64,000 nucleotides of DNA from DATFKA01 sp035268885 (GCA_035268885.1 DATFKA010000012.1:36675-100674); one strand, 5' to 3'; counted from the first letter of the stretch, positions 27,516 through 36,365 are shown. Notes: a model not told the origin generated them from the sequence alone. Translations and numbers: made by a program.

Positions 27516-28307
27516 ATGTACAATATGAAATACGCAGTATTCCTTTTATTACCCTTACTCCTCCTTAGTTGTCAGGCCCAGACTGGTGGCGAAACCGAAG
27601 CGGTCAGTGGCAAAGACGACAACTGGGTAGAATTGTTCAACGGAGAAAATCTGGACGGCTGGACGCCAAAATTTGCCGGATCACCGCTCGGCCTTAACTA
27701 CAAAAATACCTTTAGCGTAAAGGATGGTATGATCCAGGCCAGCTATGACGAGTACGAAACCTTTAACGGAGAGTTTGGTCACCTGTTCTACGAAAAGCCT
27801 TTCTCAAATTACATCCTGCACGTGGAATACCGCTTTGTAGGGGATCAGGTCACCGATGGGCCCGGCTGGGCTTTTCGCAATAGCGGCGCGATGCTGCACT
27901 GTCAGGATCCCGAAACCATGGAAGTGGACCAGGATTTTCCGATTTGCATCGAAGCCCAATTCCTGGGTGGCCCCAACGACGGAACCACGCGTCCGACCGG
28001 AAACCTTTGTACGCCGACCACCAACGTTTATCTGGCCGATACGCTGACCACGACCCACTGTATCGAATCTACTTCTCCCACCTTTGATGGCGATCAGTGG
28101 GTGAATATCGATATGATTGTCTACGGCGATAGTCTGGTACATCATGTGGTGGAGGGCGATACCGTCATTACTTACACCAATCTACAATACGGAGAAGGCG
28201 GTACGCTGCCTAACGAAGGGGACCCGATCAGCTCGGGGTACATCTCCTTACAAGCAGAAAGTCATCCGGTCCATTTCCGGCGGGTGGCCATAAAAGAATT
28301 GAAATAG
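27516..28307 (+). CDS. DUF1080 family lipoprotein (3-keto-glycoside hydrolase type)
   Basis: The 263-residue protein has a lipobox (LLLLSCQ) and a DUF1080/3-keto-disaccharide hydrolase domain of concanavalin-like fold: WVELFNGENLDGW at the start, HVEYRF, NSGAMLHCQDP, the metal/substrate region CIEAQFLGG and the closing SGYISLQAESHPVHFRRVAIKEL. Recent work assigns DUF1080 proteins to cleavage of 3-keto-glycosides. The GMC dehydrogenase pair just upstream could supply such substrates. An alternative start 3 codons later gives the same signal. Confidence 0.87.
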   Translation: MYNMKYAVFLLLPLLLLSCQAQTGGETEAVSGKDDNWVELFNGENLDGWTPKFAGSPLGLNYKNTFSVKDGMIQASYDEYETFNGEFGHLFYEKPFSNYILHVEYRFVGDQVTDGPGWAFRNSGAMLHCQDPETMEVDQDFPICIEAQFLGGPNDGTTRPTGNLCTPTTNVYLADTLTTTHCIESTSPTFDGDQWVNIDMIVYGDSLVHHVVEGDTVITYTNLQYGEGGTLPNEGDPISSGYISLQAESHPVHFRRVAIKELK

Positions 28308-28319
28308 AGATCTTTAAAT

Positions 28320-28353
28320 AAAAAAAGCTGTGCAGATCCGCACAGCTTTTTTT
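28320..28353. terminator. Bidirectional terminator between convergent genes
   Basis: AAAAAAAGCTGTGC and GCACAGCTTTTTTT form a perfect stem around AGATCC, with A- and T-runs giving a U-tract on both strands. It serves the DUF1080 gene and the opposite TrpF-like gene. Confidence 0.9.
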
Positions 28354-28358
28354 GAGGG

Positions 28359-29009
28359 TTAAACTTCCTCCGCCAGGCCTTCCAGCAAGTCATCCAGTTC
28401 TTCGTAAGATTTGTAACCTACTTTTTCTTCTTCTCCCCCCATAACCTTTAGTCCGTCCGGCTCCAGATCCTCCATTAGGTCAATGATCTGATCGGCGGGG
28501 AAGCCCAGATGCAAAAGAATGGGATAGCTTTCGCAAAGCTGCTGAATATAAGCCCAGTTGATCTCACTGTGTTCTTCCAAATCTTCGAGGCTCCATTTAT
28601 TTTTGGCAAAATCCAATAGGAAATAGCGAACGTGGGGCGCAAAAGCCTGAAGCCGCTCTTCCAACTGCGCACGAGTTGTACTTCCGTCGAGGACCATCTC
28701 TTTGATCACCGGCAGCTCGGTCTCTACCGCCAGAAGGGTATCCAACTCAGTAAACATGCCAATCTGAATGGCATCCAGATCGAGATCCCCACTGAGCCGC
28801 TGTATCTCCTCGGCAGATTGCAGGTTGAACTCTCCAAGAATAGCCGGGCCTTCTACCCATTCTTTAATAGCCTGTACCTGTACAGGCGGCATAAAGGTAT
28901 CATCCCCCGGATTGAGATTGAAACCCATCCATTCGACGCCCATGGCGGCAAAATAACGCGCATCGGTCAGGTTGGTTATCGAACCAGCAAGTATCTTTGT
29001 ACTTAGCAT
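28359..29009 (-). CDS. TrpF-like (phosphoribosylanthranilate isomerase-like) barrel lacking the catalytic cysteine
   Basis: The 216-residue protein aligns end to end with TrpF TIM barrels: N-terminal KILAGSITNLTDARYFAAMGVEWMG, VVLDG-like barrel strands, YFLLDFAKNKW in place of the LLDS-x-GGTG acid region, HLGFPADQ, and DGLKVMGGEEEKVGYKSYE in place of the GVDVSSGVE..PGxKD phosphate site. The Cys of the KxCG motif is absent and the second catalytic region is altered, so isomerase activity is doubtful. No other trp genes are nearby. The start at 29009 removes a 59-codon extension that overlaps the divergent gene. Confidence 0.7.
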   Translation of the reverse strand: MLSTKILAGSITNLTDARYFAAMGVEWMGFNLNPGDDTFMPPVQVQAIKEWVEGPAILGEFNLQSAEEIQRLSGDLDLDAIQIGMFTELDTLLAVETELPVIKEMVLDGSTTRAQLEERLQAFAPHVRYFLLDFAKNKWSLEDLEEHSEINWAYIQQLCESYPILLHLGFPADQIIDLMEDLEPDGLKVMGGEEEKVGYKSYEELDDLLEGLAEEV

Positions 29010-29053
29010 CTTGTTAATTTTGAATAAGGAATTGACCACAAAAGTATAACAGT

Positions 29054-29389
29054 ATGGCCAAAACACCACATTATTACGAGCAAGTTTACGAAGTGACGAC
29101 ATTAATCCCCTTCGGAAGGGTAACCACCTACGGGGCAATCGCCGATTATCTGGCACTGGGCTCGGCGCGGATGGTGGGCTATGCATTGCGTAATTCCTTT
29201 TCCGGTATGAATATTCCTGCTCATCGCGTAGTTAATCACAAGGGCGAGTTAAGTGGCCGTAAGGCCTTTCCGACCCCCACCCTCATGGAGGAGTTACTCC
29301 AGGCCGAAGGAGTGTTGATCCAGGACAATAAGGTAATGGATTTTAAGCAGCTGTTCTGGCATCCGGCCGAATTAGAGAAAGAAGTATAA
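29054..29389 (+). CDS. Alkyltransferase-like protein (ATL), MGMT family without the acceptor cysteine
   Basis: The 111-residue protein is the DNA-binding half of O6-methylguanine-DNA methyltransferase: IPFGRVTTYGAIADYLALG (helix-turn-helix entry), the arginine finger region SARMVGYALRNS, and the active-site segment IPAHRVVNHKGELSG. The usual PCHR cysteine is Ala (PAHR). Such ATL proteins bind O6-alkylguanine and pass lesions to nucleotide excision repair instead of repairing them directly. It is divergent from the TrpF-like gene with a 44-bp gap. Confidence 0.93.
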   Translation: MAKTPHYYEQVYEVTTLIPFGRVTTYGAIADYLALGSARMVGYALRNSFSGMNIPAHRVVNHKGELSGRKAFPTPTLMEELLQAEGVLIQDNKVMDFKQLFWHPAELEKEV

Positions 29390-29400
29390 TTTTTCACTCT

Positions 29401-30570
29401 TTAACCATTCAATTTGACTGCTTTTTTCTGGGCAGTCAGGGCCAGTTCCGTTGCCAGAAAGCAATGGTCCTGGCTCATTGCTGTTTCGGTGCGATGCACG
29501 ACATCACTGACCAGTGCTCTACCGTAGGGCGTCTGTACCTGGGAGCAGTCGAAATATTTGGTCTCCTTTTGGTTAACCAGAAAAAGGTGATTACCACCAC
29601 TACGCCCCTTTAGGTCGATGTATTTGCGCATTTCGATGTAGCCCTCCGTACCCAAAATAAAGGTTCGGCCATCGCCCCAGGTGCCCAGGCCTTTGGGAGT
29701 AAACCAATCAATGCGAATGTACCCCGTAGCGTGGTCGCTACTGAGACTCATATCACCAAAATCAGCAATCTTTGGGTATTGATCATTATCGAAATTTGCG
29801 ATTTGCGCAAAATTGACCTTTGCCCGTTTGGAGTCGGTATAATACAGAAACTGGTCGCACTGATGAGATCCAATATCACAGAGAATACCTCCCGCAAGTA
29901 CGGGGTCAAAAAACCAGTCCGGCCGGGTTTGGGATCGCATCCGGTGCGGCCCCAATCCAATGGTTTGCACAACTTTACCAATGGCGCCGGCCCTGATCAG
30001 TTCTCCTGCCTTAAAAGATGCTGGATTTCCCAGTCGCTCGCTGTACATAATAGAATATATACGCTGGGTTTCCCGCTGTACCTTTTTTACCTGTCTGAGC
30101 TGCTTCAGGCTCAGGATACCGGGTTTATCGGCCATAAAATCCTTTCCAGACCTCATCACCTGAATGCCCAGCGGTGCTCGTTGTACGGGAATACTGGCAC
30201 TGGCCACCAACTGGATGGATTGGTCTTCGATGATCTCCATTTCGCTTTTTGCTACCTTTACCCTGGGGTAGCGTTGCGTAAAAGCCCGTAGTAATTCCGG
30301 CTCTTTAGCGTATACCGCCACCAATGTACCGCCACCTTCCAAAAGTGTCTCTACCATGCCGTATATATGTCCATGATTGAGACCGATAACCGAAAACCTG
30401 ATCGACGCTTTGGGCGGAGCGCGCTTTTCCGGCGGCAAGACGATAACTTCCGGCCGGGCCGTCCGGTGCAAGTCATAGCCCAATAAATCAAAAGGGAGTA
30501 AACCCGCAACGGCTATTCCTGAAGCCGACGAGAGGGATGTTCTTAAAAAATTGCGTCTGTTAGATTCCAT
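29401..30570 (-). CDS. Gfo/Idh/MocA family oxidoreductase with Tat signal
   Basis: The 389-residue protein begins with a twin-arginine signal (NRRNFLRTSLSSASG). An NAD(P)-binding Rossmann domain follows (FSVIGLNHGHIYGMVETLLEGG, then VASASIPVQR and DKPGILSLKQL), then the C-terminal substrate domain (GGILCDIGSHQCDQFLYY). The DKPG motif stands in the EKP position. Tat-exported Gfo/Idh/MocA proteins in Bacteroidetes act on sugars in the periplasm with bound cofactor. Its nearness to the GMC pair and DUF1080 protein suggests shared sugar chemistry. A -7 box lies at 30593-30600. Confidence 0.88.
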   Translation of the reverse strand: MESNRRNFLRTSLSSASGIAVAGLLPFDLLGYDLHRTARPEVIVLPPEKRAPPKASIRFSVIGLNHGHIYGMVETLLEGGGTLVAVYAKEPELLRAFTQRYPRVKVAKSEMEIIEDQSIQLVASASIPVQRAPLGIQVMRSGKDFMADKPGILSLKQLRQVKKVQRETQRIYSIMYSERLGNPASFKAGELIRAGAIGKVVQTIGLGPHRMRSQTRPDWFFDPVLAGGILCDIGSHQCDQFLYYTDSKRAKVNFAQIANFDNDQYPKIADFGDMSLSSDHATGYIRIDWFTPKGLGTWGDGRTFILGTEGYIEMRKYIDLKGRSGGNHLFLVNQKETKYFDCSQVQTPYGRALVSDVVHRTETAMSQDHCFLATELALTAQKKAVKLNG

Positions 30571-30592
30571 GTGATGTCGAAAACGTCTTATT

Positions 30593-30600
30593 CAAAGATA
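30593..30600 (-). promoter_or_regulatory. -7 promoter box for the Gfo/Idh/MocA gene
   Basis: On the minus strand TATCTTTG matches TAnnTTTG, 22 bases before the start codon. The upstream TTG found is 14 bases away, closer than usual. Confidence 0.5.
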
Positions 30601-30679
30601 GCTAAGTGATGAGACAATACCATATTTGACATGAATTCAGTAGGTTTTTGCCGCTAGCAGACCATCCAACGTAGCAAAG

Positions 30680-31138
30680 CTACGTAGTCCTATTGATCTT
30701 GGGAGCTTTGAAATAAGCATAAAAACTCGTCGTAATGGCAAGAAAAGACACGATGGTCATTACCGTTCCCGGAACAAAATTCACAAATCCCCCCAGATCC
30801 ATAAATAAAAAATACCCTAAATCCGCCAGCCCGCCAGTAATAGCCGCCAGAAAGATGGCGTTTTGATTACCCCGCCATATAAAAAATGCAGCAATAAAAG
30901 TTACAATTCCAATCCAAAGTAAATTAAATCCATGCTGACCAATAATTGCCCCAGATGCTTTTGGGTAATCTATTTTCAGACTTTCAGGATTAACCGCATC
31001 AGCAATTCCTGAGACAGCAGCAAAAATGTCGTTCGTCAAAACCCCTTTCATCGTCATTATCCCCGCAAGGATGTGAACTAATCCCCAAATCATCCACAAA
31101 ATTGCAGAAACTTTAATCCATGTACTCCTTTTTTTCAT
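30680..31138 (-). CDS. Small four-helix membrane protein
   Basis: The 152-residue protein has four hydrophobic helices (about 8-28, 70-90, 95-112, 118-142) and short loops; both ends are basic (MKKRSTW; YFKAPKINRTT). It resembles DoxX-neighbour integral membrane proteins of Bacteroidetes, but no family is recognised. It is the last of three minus-strand genes (Crp/Fnr, DoxX, this). Confidence 0.65.
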   Translation of the reverse strand: MKKRSTWIKVSAILWMIWGLVHILAGIMTMKGVLTNDIFAAVSGIADAVNPESLKIDYPKASGAIIGQHGFNLLWIGIVTFIAAFFIWRGNQNAIFLAAITGGLADLGYFLFMDLGGFVNFVPGTVMTIVSFLAITTSFYAYFKAPKINRTT

Positions 31139-31181
31139 TGGTATAAATTTTAGTGAATATCTAGAAAATTTAAAGTCGCTC

Positions 31182-31586
31182 CTACTCCTTTATTTTCGGC
31201 AATATGGGTTCTTTACTAAATCTACCCCAGGCGATAAATGATGCCAGTCCCAATAAGATAATATTAGGTATGGGAGGTTCATTATGTGTAATATGGTAGA
31301 TCGCTGCGAATACCATTATTGCAGCTAATCCTACGGATGCTATTGGCGTAAGAATTGGTTTAATTCTTAACAGGGCGGGAAGTATTAATCCGATACTCCC
31401 CAGTACTTCACAGATACCAATGAAACGCACCATGCTTTCTGGAAAGGAATAAACAAACGACATTCCGTTGGTCGCGAGTTCATCGATGGGTACCGTGATT
31501 TTCATCATACCCGCCATGAGAAATGCGGCGGCTAATAAACTTTGTGCTACCCATAATGCAATGTGAAGCCTTTTTGACTTTTTCAT
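31182..31586 (-). CDS. DoxX family membrane protein
   Basis: The 134-residue protein has four TM helices and DoxX features: an N-terminal helix with AAFLMAGMMKI, then ICEVLGSIGLILPALLRIKPILTPIASVGL. DoxX-like proteins are linked to thiosulfate or redox stress in some bacteria, but for most members the role is unknown. It lies between the membrane protein gene (43 bp) and the Crp/Fnr gene (85 bp), which may regulate it. Confidence 0.85.
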   Translation of the reverse strand: MKKSKRLHIALWVAQSLLAAAFLMAGMMKITVPIDELATNGMSFVYSFPESMVRFIGICEVLGSIGLILPALLRIKPILTPIASVGLAAIMVFAAIYHITHNEPPIPNIILLGLASFIAWGRFSKEPILPKIKE

Positions 31587-31671
31587 TTCTGGTTACCTTT
31601 AGATTAAAATCCGAAGATAAAGCAGGTAACCGCGCTATACATTAATGTAGGTTAAGAAATGGGAGGGGCGC

Positions 31672-32136
31672 TTATTTTTGTCGCCGCTTCCTTTTCACCG
31701 TTGAAAGCGCTTCTGGTGTGATGCCGAGGTAAGAAGCGATCATTCTCTGGGGTATTCTTTGTACAAGATCTGGATAGGTTTGAATAAATTGCTCATAACG
31801 TTCAATAGCGGGGGCACTCATTAGCATGATGACCCGTTTCTGAAGCACTTCAATTCGCTTTATTAGTTTCTGTGTTTCTTGTTCTAAATCAAAGTTTTTC
31901 TCTTTTTGAAAAACGACTGAATCTTCAAGCGCATTAATAAATAGATCGCATGCCTGGTCAGGAGGAATATTATCTGCTATTATCCAGCCTTCCGAAGCAA
32001 ACATAAATATGTGCTCTTTACCTTTTTCGTCAATCGAATAACTACGTAATAAACCAGATTCAACCTGGTATACTTTAGTATTCAAGTCGCCCTTTCTTTG
32101 CAAAGTCTCTCCTTTTTTTACCTGAATTTTCTTCAA
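31672..32136 (-). CDS. Crp/Fnr family transcriptional regulator, short form
   Basis: The 154-residue protein has a shortened cNMP-binding-like barrel (KKGETLQRKGDLNTKVYQVESG; LRSYSIDEKGKEHIFMFASEGWI), a linker helix and an HTH ending RMIASYLGITPEALSTVKRKRR. About 35 residues are missing at the N-terminus compared with usual members (compare the 189-residue one at 18633). The frame upstream has no good start, so this is either a compact member or a slightly truncated one. It likely regulates the downstream DoxX genes. Confidence 0.8.
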   Translation of the reverse strand: MKKIQVKKGETLQRKGDLNTKVYQVESGLLRSYSIDEKGKEHIFMFASEGWIIADNIPPDQACDLFINALEDSVVFQKEKNFDLEQETQKLIKRIEVLQKRVIMLMSAPAIERYEQFIQTYPDLVQRIPQRMIASYLGITPEALSTVKRKRRQK

Positions 32137-32343
32137 ACCATTGACTTATTTTATAGCGCCTGCTATTCGTTCCAGCATCTGCTCTATCTTCTCTTTGAAG
32201 TGGGATTCGGCACTTTCGCTATTTTATTGGGTAATAATGAATTAGATATACCATCATCGGTCGCCTATACTCTTGTCCAGTTAGCTTATTTTTTTCCTAA
32301 AAAAGAGAAACACTCTTATCCAAAGGGTCCACACTTGTCTTTC

Positions 32344-33747
32344 CTATTTTTTTATGGATTCTATGTGTACCCTATTTCCATCTACGTCATAGTGTATAAA
32401 CTCAATGACCGGGGTATTCTGTTCTCTGCTTACTTTGACTGCTAAAAAACCGCCTTTTACTCTAAGGAATTTATGTTCGGGCCGTTTATCATTTGGATCC
32501 CAGCCCTGAGCATGGGAGTCACTTGAGGGGCCCTGACTAAACTCCATTAATCCTGTTTTTGCATCAACCGACACATATTGCCAATGCCGATCTCCGTTTA
32601 TGACAAACATTTTTTGATCAGCAAGATAACTGCGGAGCCATTCGCCCTCTGTTTTAAAAGACGCATTGGAATGATTATCAAATTTTCCTTTTGATCGGTC
32701 CGGTCCTACCACCGGGGTAGGTGAACAAAGGATTTTAAAGGTAGCATCTGATGCTTCGACGCTTTCTTTAAACCAACGTATTTGTTCTTCACCCCAGATC
32801 GTTTTGTTTTCCCCATCCGGTGCTTTATTATTACTCCTGAAATCCCTACCCTCTACCAACCAGACTTGTAAATCTTTCCCCCATCTAAAGGTCCTATAAG
32901 ATTTTTCAGCAATGGGGTTTTGCTCATTCCAAATCAACAACCCATCTTCAAAGCTCAATGCCCCGAATGGAGAAGAGGTCGGCATGGCATCGTCTTTTAG
33001 TAAATCGTGATCGTCCTTTTGTATGTAGAGGGGAGTATTTCTATAAAAGTCAATCAGCGATGACCAGGAATTAATGGCGTGCCATTTGTGTCTGGCTAAT
33101 TCGACCGTGTAGGCCATGGGACCCGGTTTGTCATAGTAAACATAATCTCCCGTTTGGCAGTGGAAAGCGGGATTCAAAGCAAGCATAGTATCGTAAATTT
33201 TAAACCCCCGTTTAGGATCATCATAAGACCAGTAGTATTGACAAGTAGAAGAGGTGAATAGTACCGGCACCGCCTGATCCGCCGGGGGAGCTGTCTTGAA
33301 GGATCCTTTAATTTCTGTGATGGGGGCACTCGCTCTTTTTCTGCCCTGAATGACCAGGGTATAAGCTGTGTTGGGACGCAGATCGGTCATCTCCCGTTTG
33401 AGGGTAAAGTCCTGATACGCAGAAACAAAAGTCCAATCGGTGGTCATTACCGTATCTTCGGTCTCTAATGTCATTTTGACTTGGCCAAAGGCGCCCGCCA
33501 CCGCCCCATCCATTTCGCTCACTGGCATATCATTATCAAAATTAATAGGACTTCTAAAGGGTGCTTCTTTTTGCTCGTGTTGGATCGGTACTGGCTTTTC
33601 TGAGGCACAAAGCCTGGTCCAGATGATGGCGGAAGAATCGGTCAACTCTCCGATTTTAAACCCATTCGTGAAGTATACCTTTTCTTGTGCCAGCCCACTG
33701 GTTAATGAAAGAGCTAAGGTCAGCAGGAGGATGGTTGTTTTTTTCAT
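32344..33747 (-). CDS. PhoD-like alkaline phosphatase D family protein
   Basis: The 467-residue exported protein has a signal peptide (1-20, ending TSGLAQ), an Ig-like N-terminal PhoD domain (VYFTNGFKIGELTDSSAIIWTRL; LRPNTAYTLVIQGR) and a metallophosphatase-like domain with metal-site candidates in CQTGDYVYYD, KDDHDLLKDD and VINGDRHWQYVS. PhoD enzymes cleave phosphodiesters and monoesters outside the cytoplasm. The start at 33747 gives a normal signal sequence. Pho boxes were not identified. Confidence 0.85.
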   Translation of the reverse strand: MKKTTILLLTLALSLTSGLAQEKVYFTNGFKIGELTDSSAIIWTRLCASEKPVPIQHEQKEAPFRSPINFDNDMPVSEMDGAVAGAFGQVKMTLETEDTVMTTDWTFVSAYQDFTLKREMTDLRPNTAYTLVIQGRKRASAPITEIKGSFKTAPPADQAVPVLFTSSTCQYYWSYDDPKRGFKIYDTMLALNPAFHCQTGDYVYYDKPGPMAYTVELARHKWHAINSWSSLIDFYRNTPLYIQKDDHDLLKDDAMPTSSPFGALSFEDGLLIWNEQNPIAEKSYRTFRWGKDLQVWLVEGRDFRSNNKAPDGENKTIWGEEQIRWFKESVEASDATFKILCSPTPVVGPDRSKGKFDNHSNASFKTEGEWLRSYLADQKMFVINGDRHWQYVSVDAKTGLMEFSQGPSSDSHAQGWDPNDKRPEHKFLRVKGGFLAVKVSREQNTPVIEFIHYDVDGNRVHIESIKK

Positions 33748-34032
33748 AGCCAGCATTCATTATTGGTTAGTCAATGGGATTAAAGTACACAGCTTCCTAA
33801 GATAACCTAAAGCATTATTTATTCCAACAGCAATTCACTTTGAGCCATTTTTGTGCTGGTTTTCATTTTCTGAAAGTGAGATTTTTTCACATGAATTGAG
33901 GATAAGGCCTTTAAACCCAGACAAATAGTTCGAGTATCCTTTTATTCCCATAAGATCGGGAAAAAGCATTCAATTCTCAATTGGGCCACCTTTAAGCCTG
34001 CTTAGGGAATATTTTAAAGCCATTAACGCTAC
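33748..34032. other. Intergenic region, no feature recognised
   Basis: 285 bp between the PhoD-like start and the kynureninase stop, both on the minus strand. It is AT-rich and has no supported ORF, no -7 box on the minus strand that fits well, and no strong terminator hairpin. Confidence 0.5.
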
Positions 34033-35334
34033 CTAATAACGCCGCAACAAATCGACCAGTTCCCAGACGTCCAGATAGCTGTTGTAAATCGGAGCCGGGG
34101 CGATACGAATGACGCCGCTCCTGGCCCCTTCGCCATCGTCGTTAGGCAGGTTGTGCTCGCGCCAGTCACAGATCACCCCGTTTTCGGTCAGGTAATCGAA
34201 GAGCTCCTTACCTTCCTTTCCCGTGATGAAGGACAATTGTGCGCCGCGCTGCTCGGGATCGCGGGGGGTGATGAACTCGTAGTGTTTACCTTCTTTGTTC
34301 AGTTCGTCGATCAGGAACTCCAGGTAGCCGGTTAGTTGCTTACTCTTTTGGCGCAAAGCCGTCATACTGGCCCGCTGGTGCAATTCGTGGCTGACCTTCA
34401 TGGGTGGGAAAGCCATAATCGGGGCATTACTGATTTGCCAGCCCTCTGCACCGGGGTTAGGTACAAAACCTTTTTCCATCAGGAAGCGTCGCTTTTCATC
34501 CTGTCCCCACCAACCAGCAAATCGAGGTAATTCCTGATTGTTAACGTGGCGCTCGTGGATAAAACAGCCACTCAAAGCACCGGGACCGGAATTGATGTAT
34601 TTATAGGTACACCATACGGCAAAATCAACCCCCCAGTCGTGCATCTGCATAGGCACATTACCCGCCGCGTGGGCCAGGTCAAAACCAACCAGGGCTCCCT
34701 TTCGGTGACCCGCCTCGGTGATGGCCTGCATATCGAATAACTGCCCCGTGTAGTAATTAAGGCCGCCAAACAGGACCAGGGCCGTCTCCGCGCCGTGTTC
34801 CTCAATCGTAGAGAGAATATCTTCGTGCTCCAGTGTCATTTTCCCGGCACGGGGCATCACTTCAATGATGGCCTCTTCGGGATCGTAACCGTGGAATTTC
34901 ACCTGGGTCTCCACGGCGTACTGGTCCGAAGGAAAAGCGCCGGCTTCCATGATAATCTTGAACCGCTCTTTGGTCGGTCGGTAAAAACTCACCATCATCA
35001 GGTGTAGATTTACCGTAAGGGTATTCATAATGATGACCTCTTCCGGCCTGGCCCCAACGATGTGGGCCGAAGGCTCCGTCAGTGCCTTATGGTATTCGGT
35101 CCAGGGCAGCTCGCCTTCGAAGTGGCCTTCTACCCCCAGCTCGCGCCAGCGGTCCATCTCCTGGCGCAGGGCATTCATGGCCCCTTTGGGCTGTATCCCC
35201 AGGGAATTGCCACAAAAGTAGAGGCTATTGCGGCCCTTATGCTGTGGAAAAAGGAATTCCTGACGGAAGTCTTTGAGTGGATCTTTTTCATCAAGTTGTT
35301 CGGCGGTGGCGCGGGTCGTATCGAAGGATATCAT
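34033..35334 (-). CDS. kynU: Kynureninase
   Basis: The 433-residue PLP enzyme matches kynureninase across its length: LYFCGNSLGIQPKGA at the start, WTEYHK, NTLTVNLHLMMVSFYRPT, the PLP-binding region FDLAHAAGN and CTYKYINSGPGALSG with the Schiff-base lysine, and FAGWWGQDEKRRF. It cleaves kynurenine to anthranilate and alanine (or the 3-hydroxy form) in tryptophan breakdown or NAD synthesis. Other kyn genes are not in the window, so the route cannot be told. It is divergent from xth over a 151-bp gap. Confidence 0.96.
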   Translation of the reverse strand: MISFDTTRATAEQLDEKDPLKDFRQEFLFPQHKGRNSLYFCGNSLGIQPKGAMNALRQEMDRWRELGVEGHFEGELPWTEYHKALTEPSAHIVGARPEEVIIMNTLTVNLHLMMVSFYRPTKERFKIIMEAGAFPSDQYAVETQVKFHGYDPEEAIIEVMPRAGKMTLEHEDILSTIEEHGAETALVLFGGLNYYTGQLFDMQAITEAGHRKGALVGFDLAHAAGNVPMQMHDWGVDFAVWCTYKYINSGPGALSGCFIHERHVNNQELPRFAGWWGQDEKRRFLMEKGFVPNPGAEGWQISNAPIMAFPPMKVSHELHQRASMTALRQKSKQLTGYLEFLIDELNKEGKHYEFITPRDPEQRGAQLSFITGKEGKELFDYLTENGVICDWREHNLPNDDGEGARSGVIRIAPAPIYNSYLDVWELVDLLRRY

Positions 35335-35458
35335 AATTCAGATTTGCGATTTATGATTTGTGATTTTGAAAGTGCGATTTTGAATTATCCCATACATCGC
35401 CCATTCAACAAATCATCAATTGTACCTCATCGCAACAAAGGTAATTCTTTTATGTTTT

Positions 35459-35466
35459 TATCTTTG
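35459..35466 (+). promoter_or_regulatory. -7 promoter box for xth
   Basis: TATCTTTG matches TAnnTTTG and lies 19 bases before the ATG at 35486. It shows that the longer in-frame start at 35420 is not used. Confidence 0.6.
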
Positions 35467-35485
35467 CTGCTCAAAAAAGAAATAT

Positions 35486-36256
35486 ATGGCTCTTTCGATT
35501 GCTTCTTATAATGTGAATGGAATACGCGCTGCTTTACGCAAAGATATCATCCAATGGCTGAAGGATCATCCGGTAGACATCTTATGCCTGCAGGAGACCA
35601 AGGCACAGCCCGAGCAGGTTCCTGCCGAAGAATTTGAGGCCCTGGGTTATCAGCACTTTTGGCATTCTGCGGAAAAGAAGGGCTACAGCGGAGTGGCTAC
35701 TTTTACGAAAGTACAACCGACCAAAGTAGAAGCCGGTTGCGGCATTGAAGCCTACGACAGAGAAGGACGTATCCTGCGTACCGATTTTGGCGACTGGACG
35801 TTGTTAAACTGCTACTTCCCCTCCGGCACCACGGGTGATGTGCGTCAGGACTTCAAGATGGAATTCCTGGCAGATTTTCGGAAGTGGATCGAAAAGCTAC
35901 GCGAGGAGCGACCCAAACTAATCATCGTGGGTGACTACAATATTGCCAATACCGAGATGGATATCCATAACCCCAAGAGTAATAAAAATACCAGTGGCTT
36001 TCTGCCCGAGGAGCGCGAATGGCTAACCGACTGGTTCAACGATGGTTTTGTGGATGCCTTTCGCTATCTGCACCCCGAAAAGATAGCGTACAGCTGGTGG
36101 AGCTACCGGGCCCGGGCCCGCGAGAATAATAAAGGCTGGCGCATCGATTACCAATCGATCTCCGAGAATCTGAAAGACAAATTACAGACCGCCTACCAGG
36201 TTACGGATGCGGTCCACTCTGACCACTGCCCGGTCTACATTGAAATTGATCTTTAA
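35486..36256 (+). CDS. xth: Exodeoxyribonuclease III
   Basis: The 256-residue protein is a complete ExoIII/AP endonuclease: IASYNVNGIRAALRK (metal-site Asn), CLQETKAQ (Glu), GDYNIANTEMDIHNPKSN (Asp/Asn) and SDHCPVYIEI with the final Asp-His pair. It incises at abasic sites and removes 3' blocking groups in base excision repair. The start at 35486 is set by the promoter box and by family alignment. Confidence 0.95.
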   Translation: MALSIASYNVNGIRAALRKDIIQWLKDHPVDILCLQETKAQPEQVPAEEFEALGYQHFWHSAEKKGYSGVATFTKVQPTKVEAGCGIEAYDREGRILRTDFGDWTLLNCYFPSGTTGDVRQDFKMEFLADFRKWIEKLREERPKLIIVGDYNIANTEMDIHNPKSNKNTSGFLPEEREWLTDWFNDGFVDAFRYLHPEKIAYSWWSYRARARENNKGWRIDYQSISENLKDKLQTAYQVTDAVHSDHCPVYIEIDL

Positions 36257-36365
36257 GGGGGAACGGCGCCGACATTCGGTATAAAAATGAACAAGAAAAG
36301 CAAATAAGACGTCAAGGATATACAACCATTTGGTACAAAATCCGCAACTCTCCTACAGGGATGCT

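Noticed and set aside
29010..29186. A 59-codon N-terminal extension of the TrpF-like protein
   Set aside because: It overlaps the divergent ATL gene and its start region, and the barrel begins at 29009.
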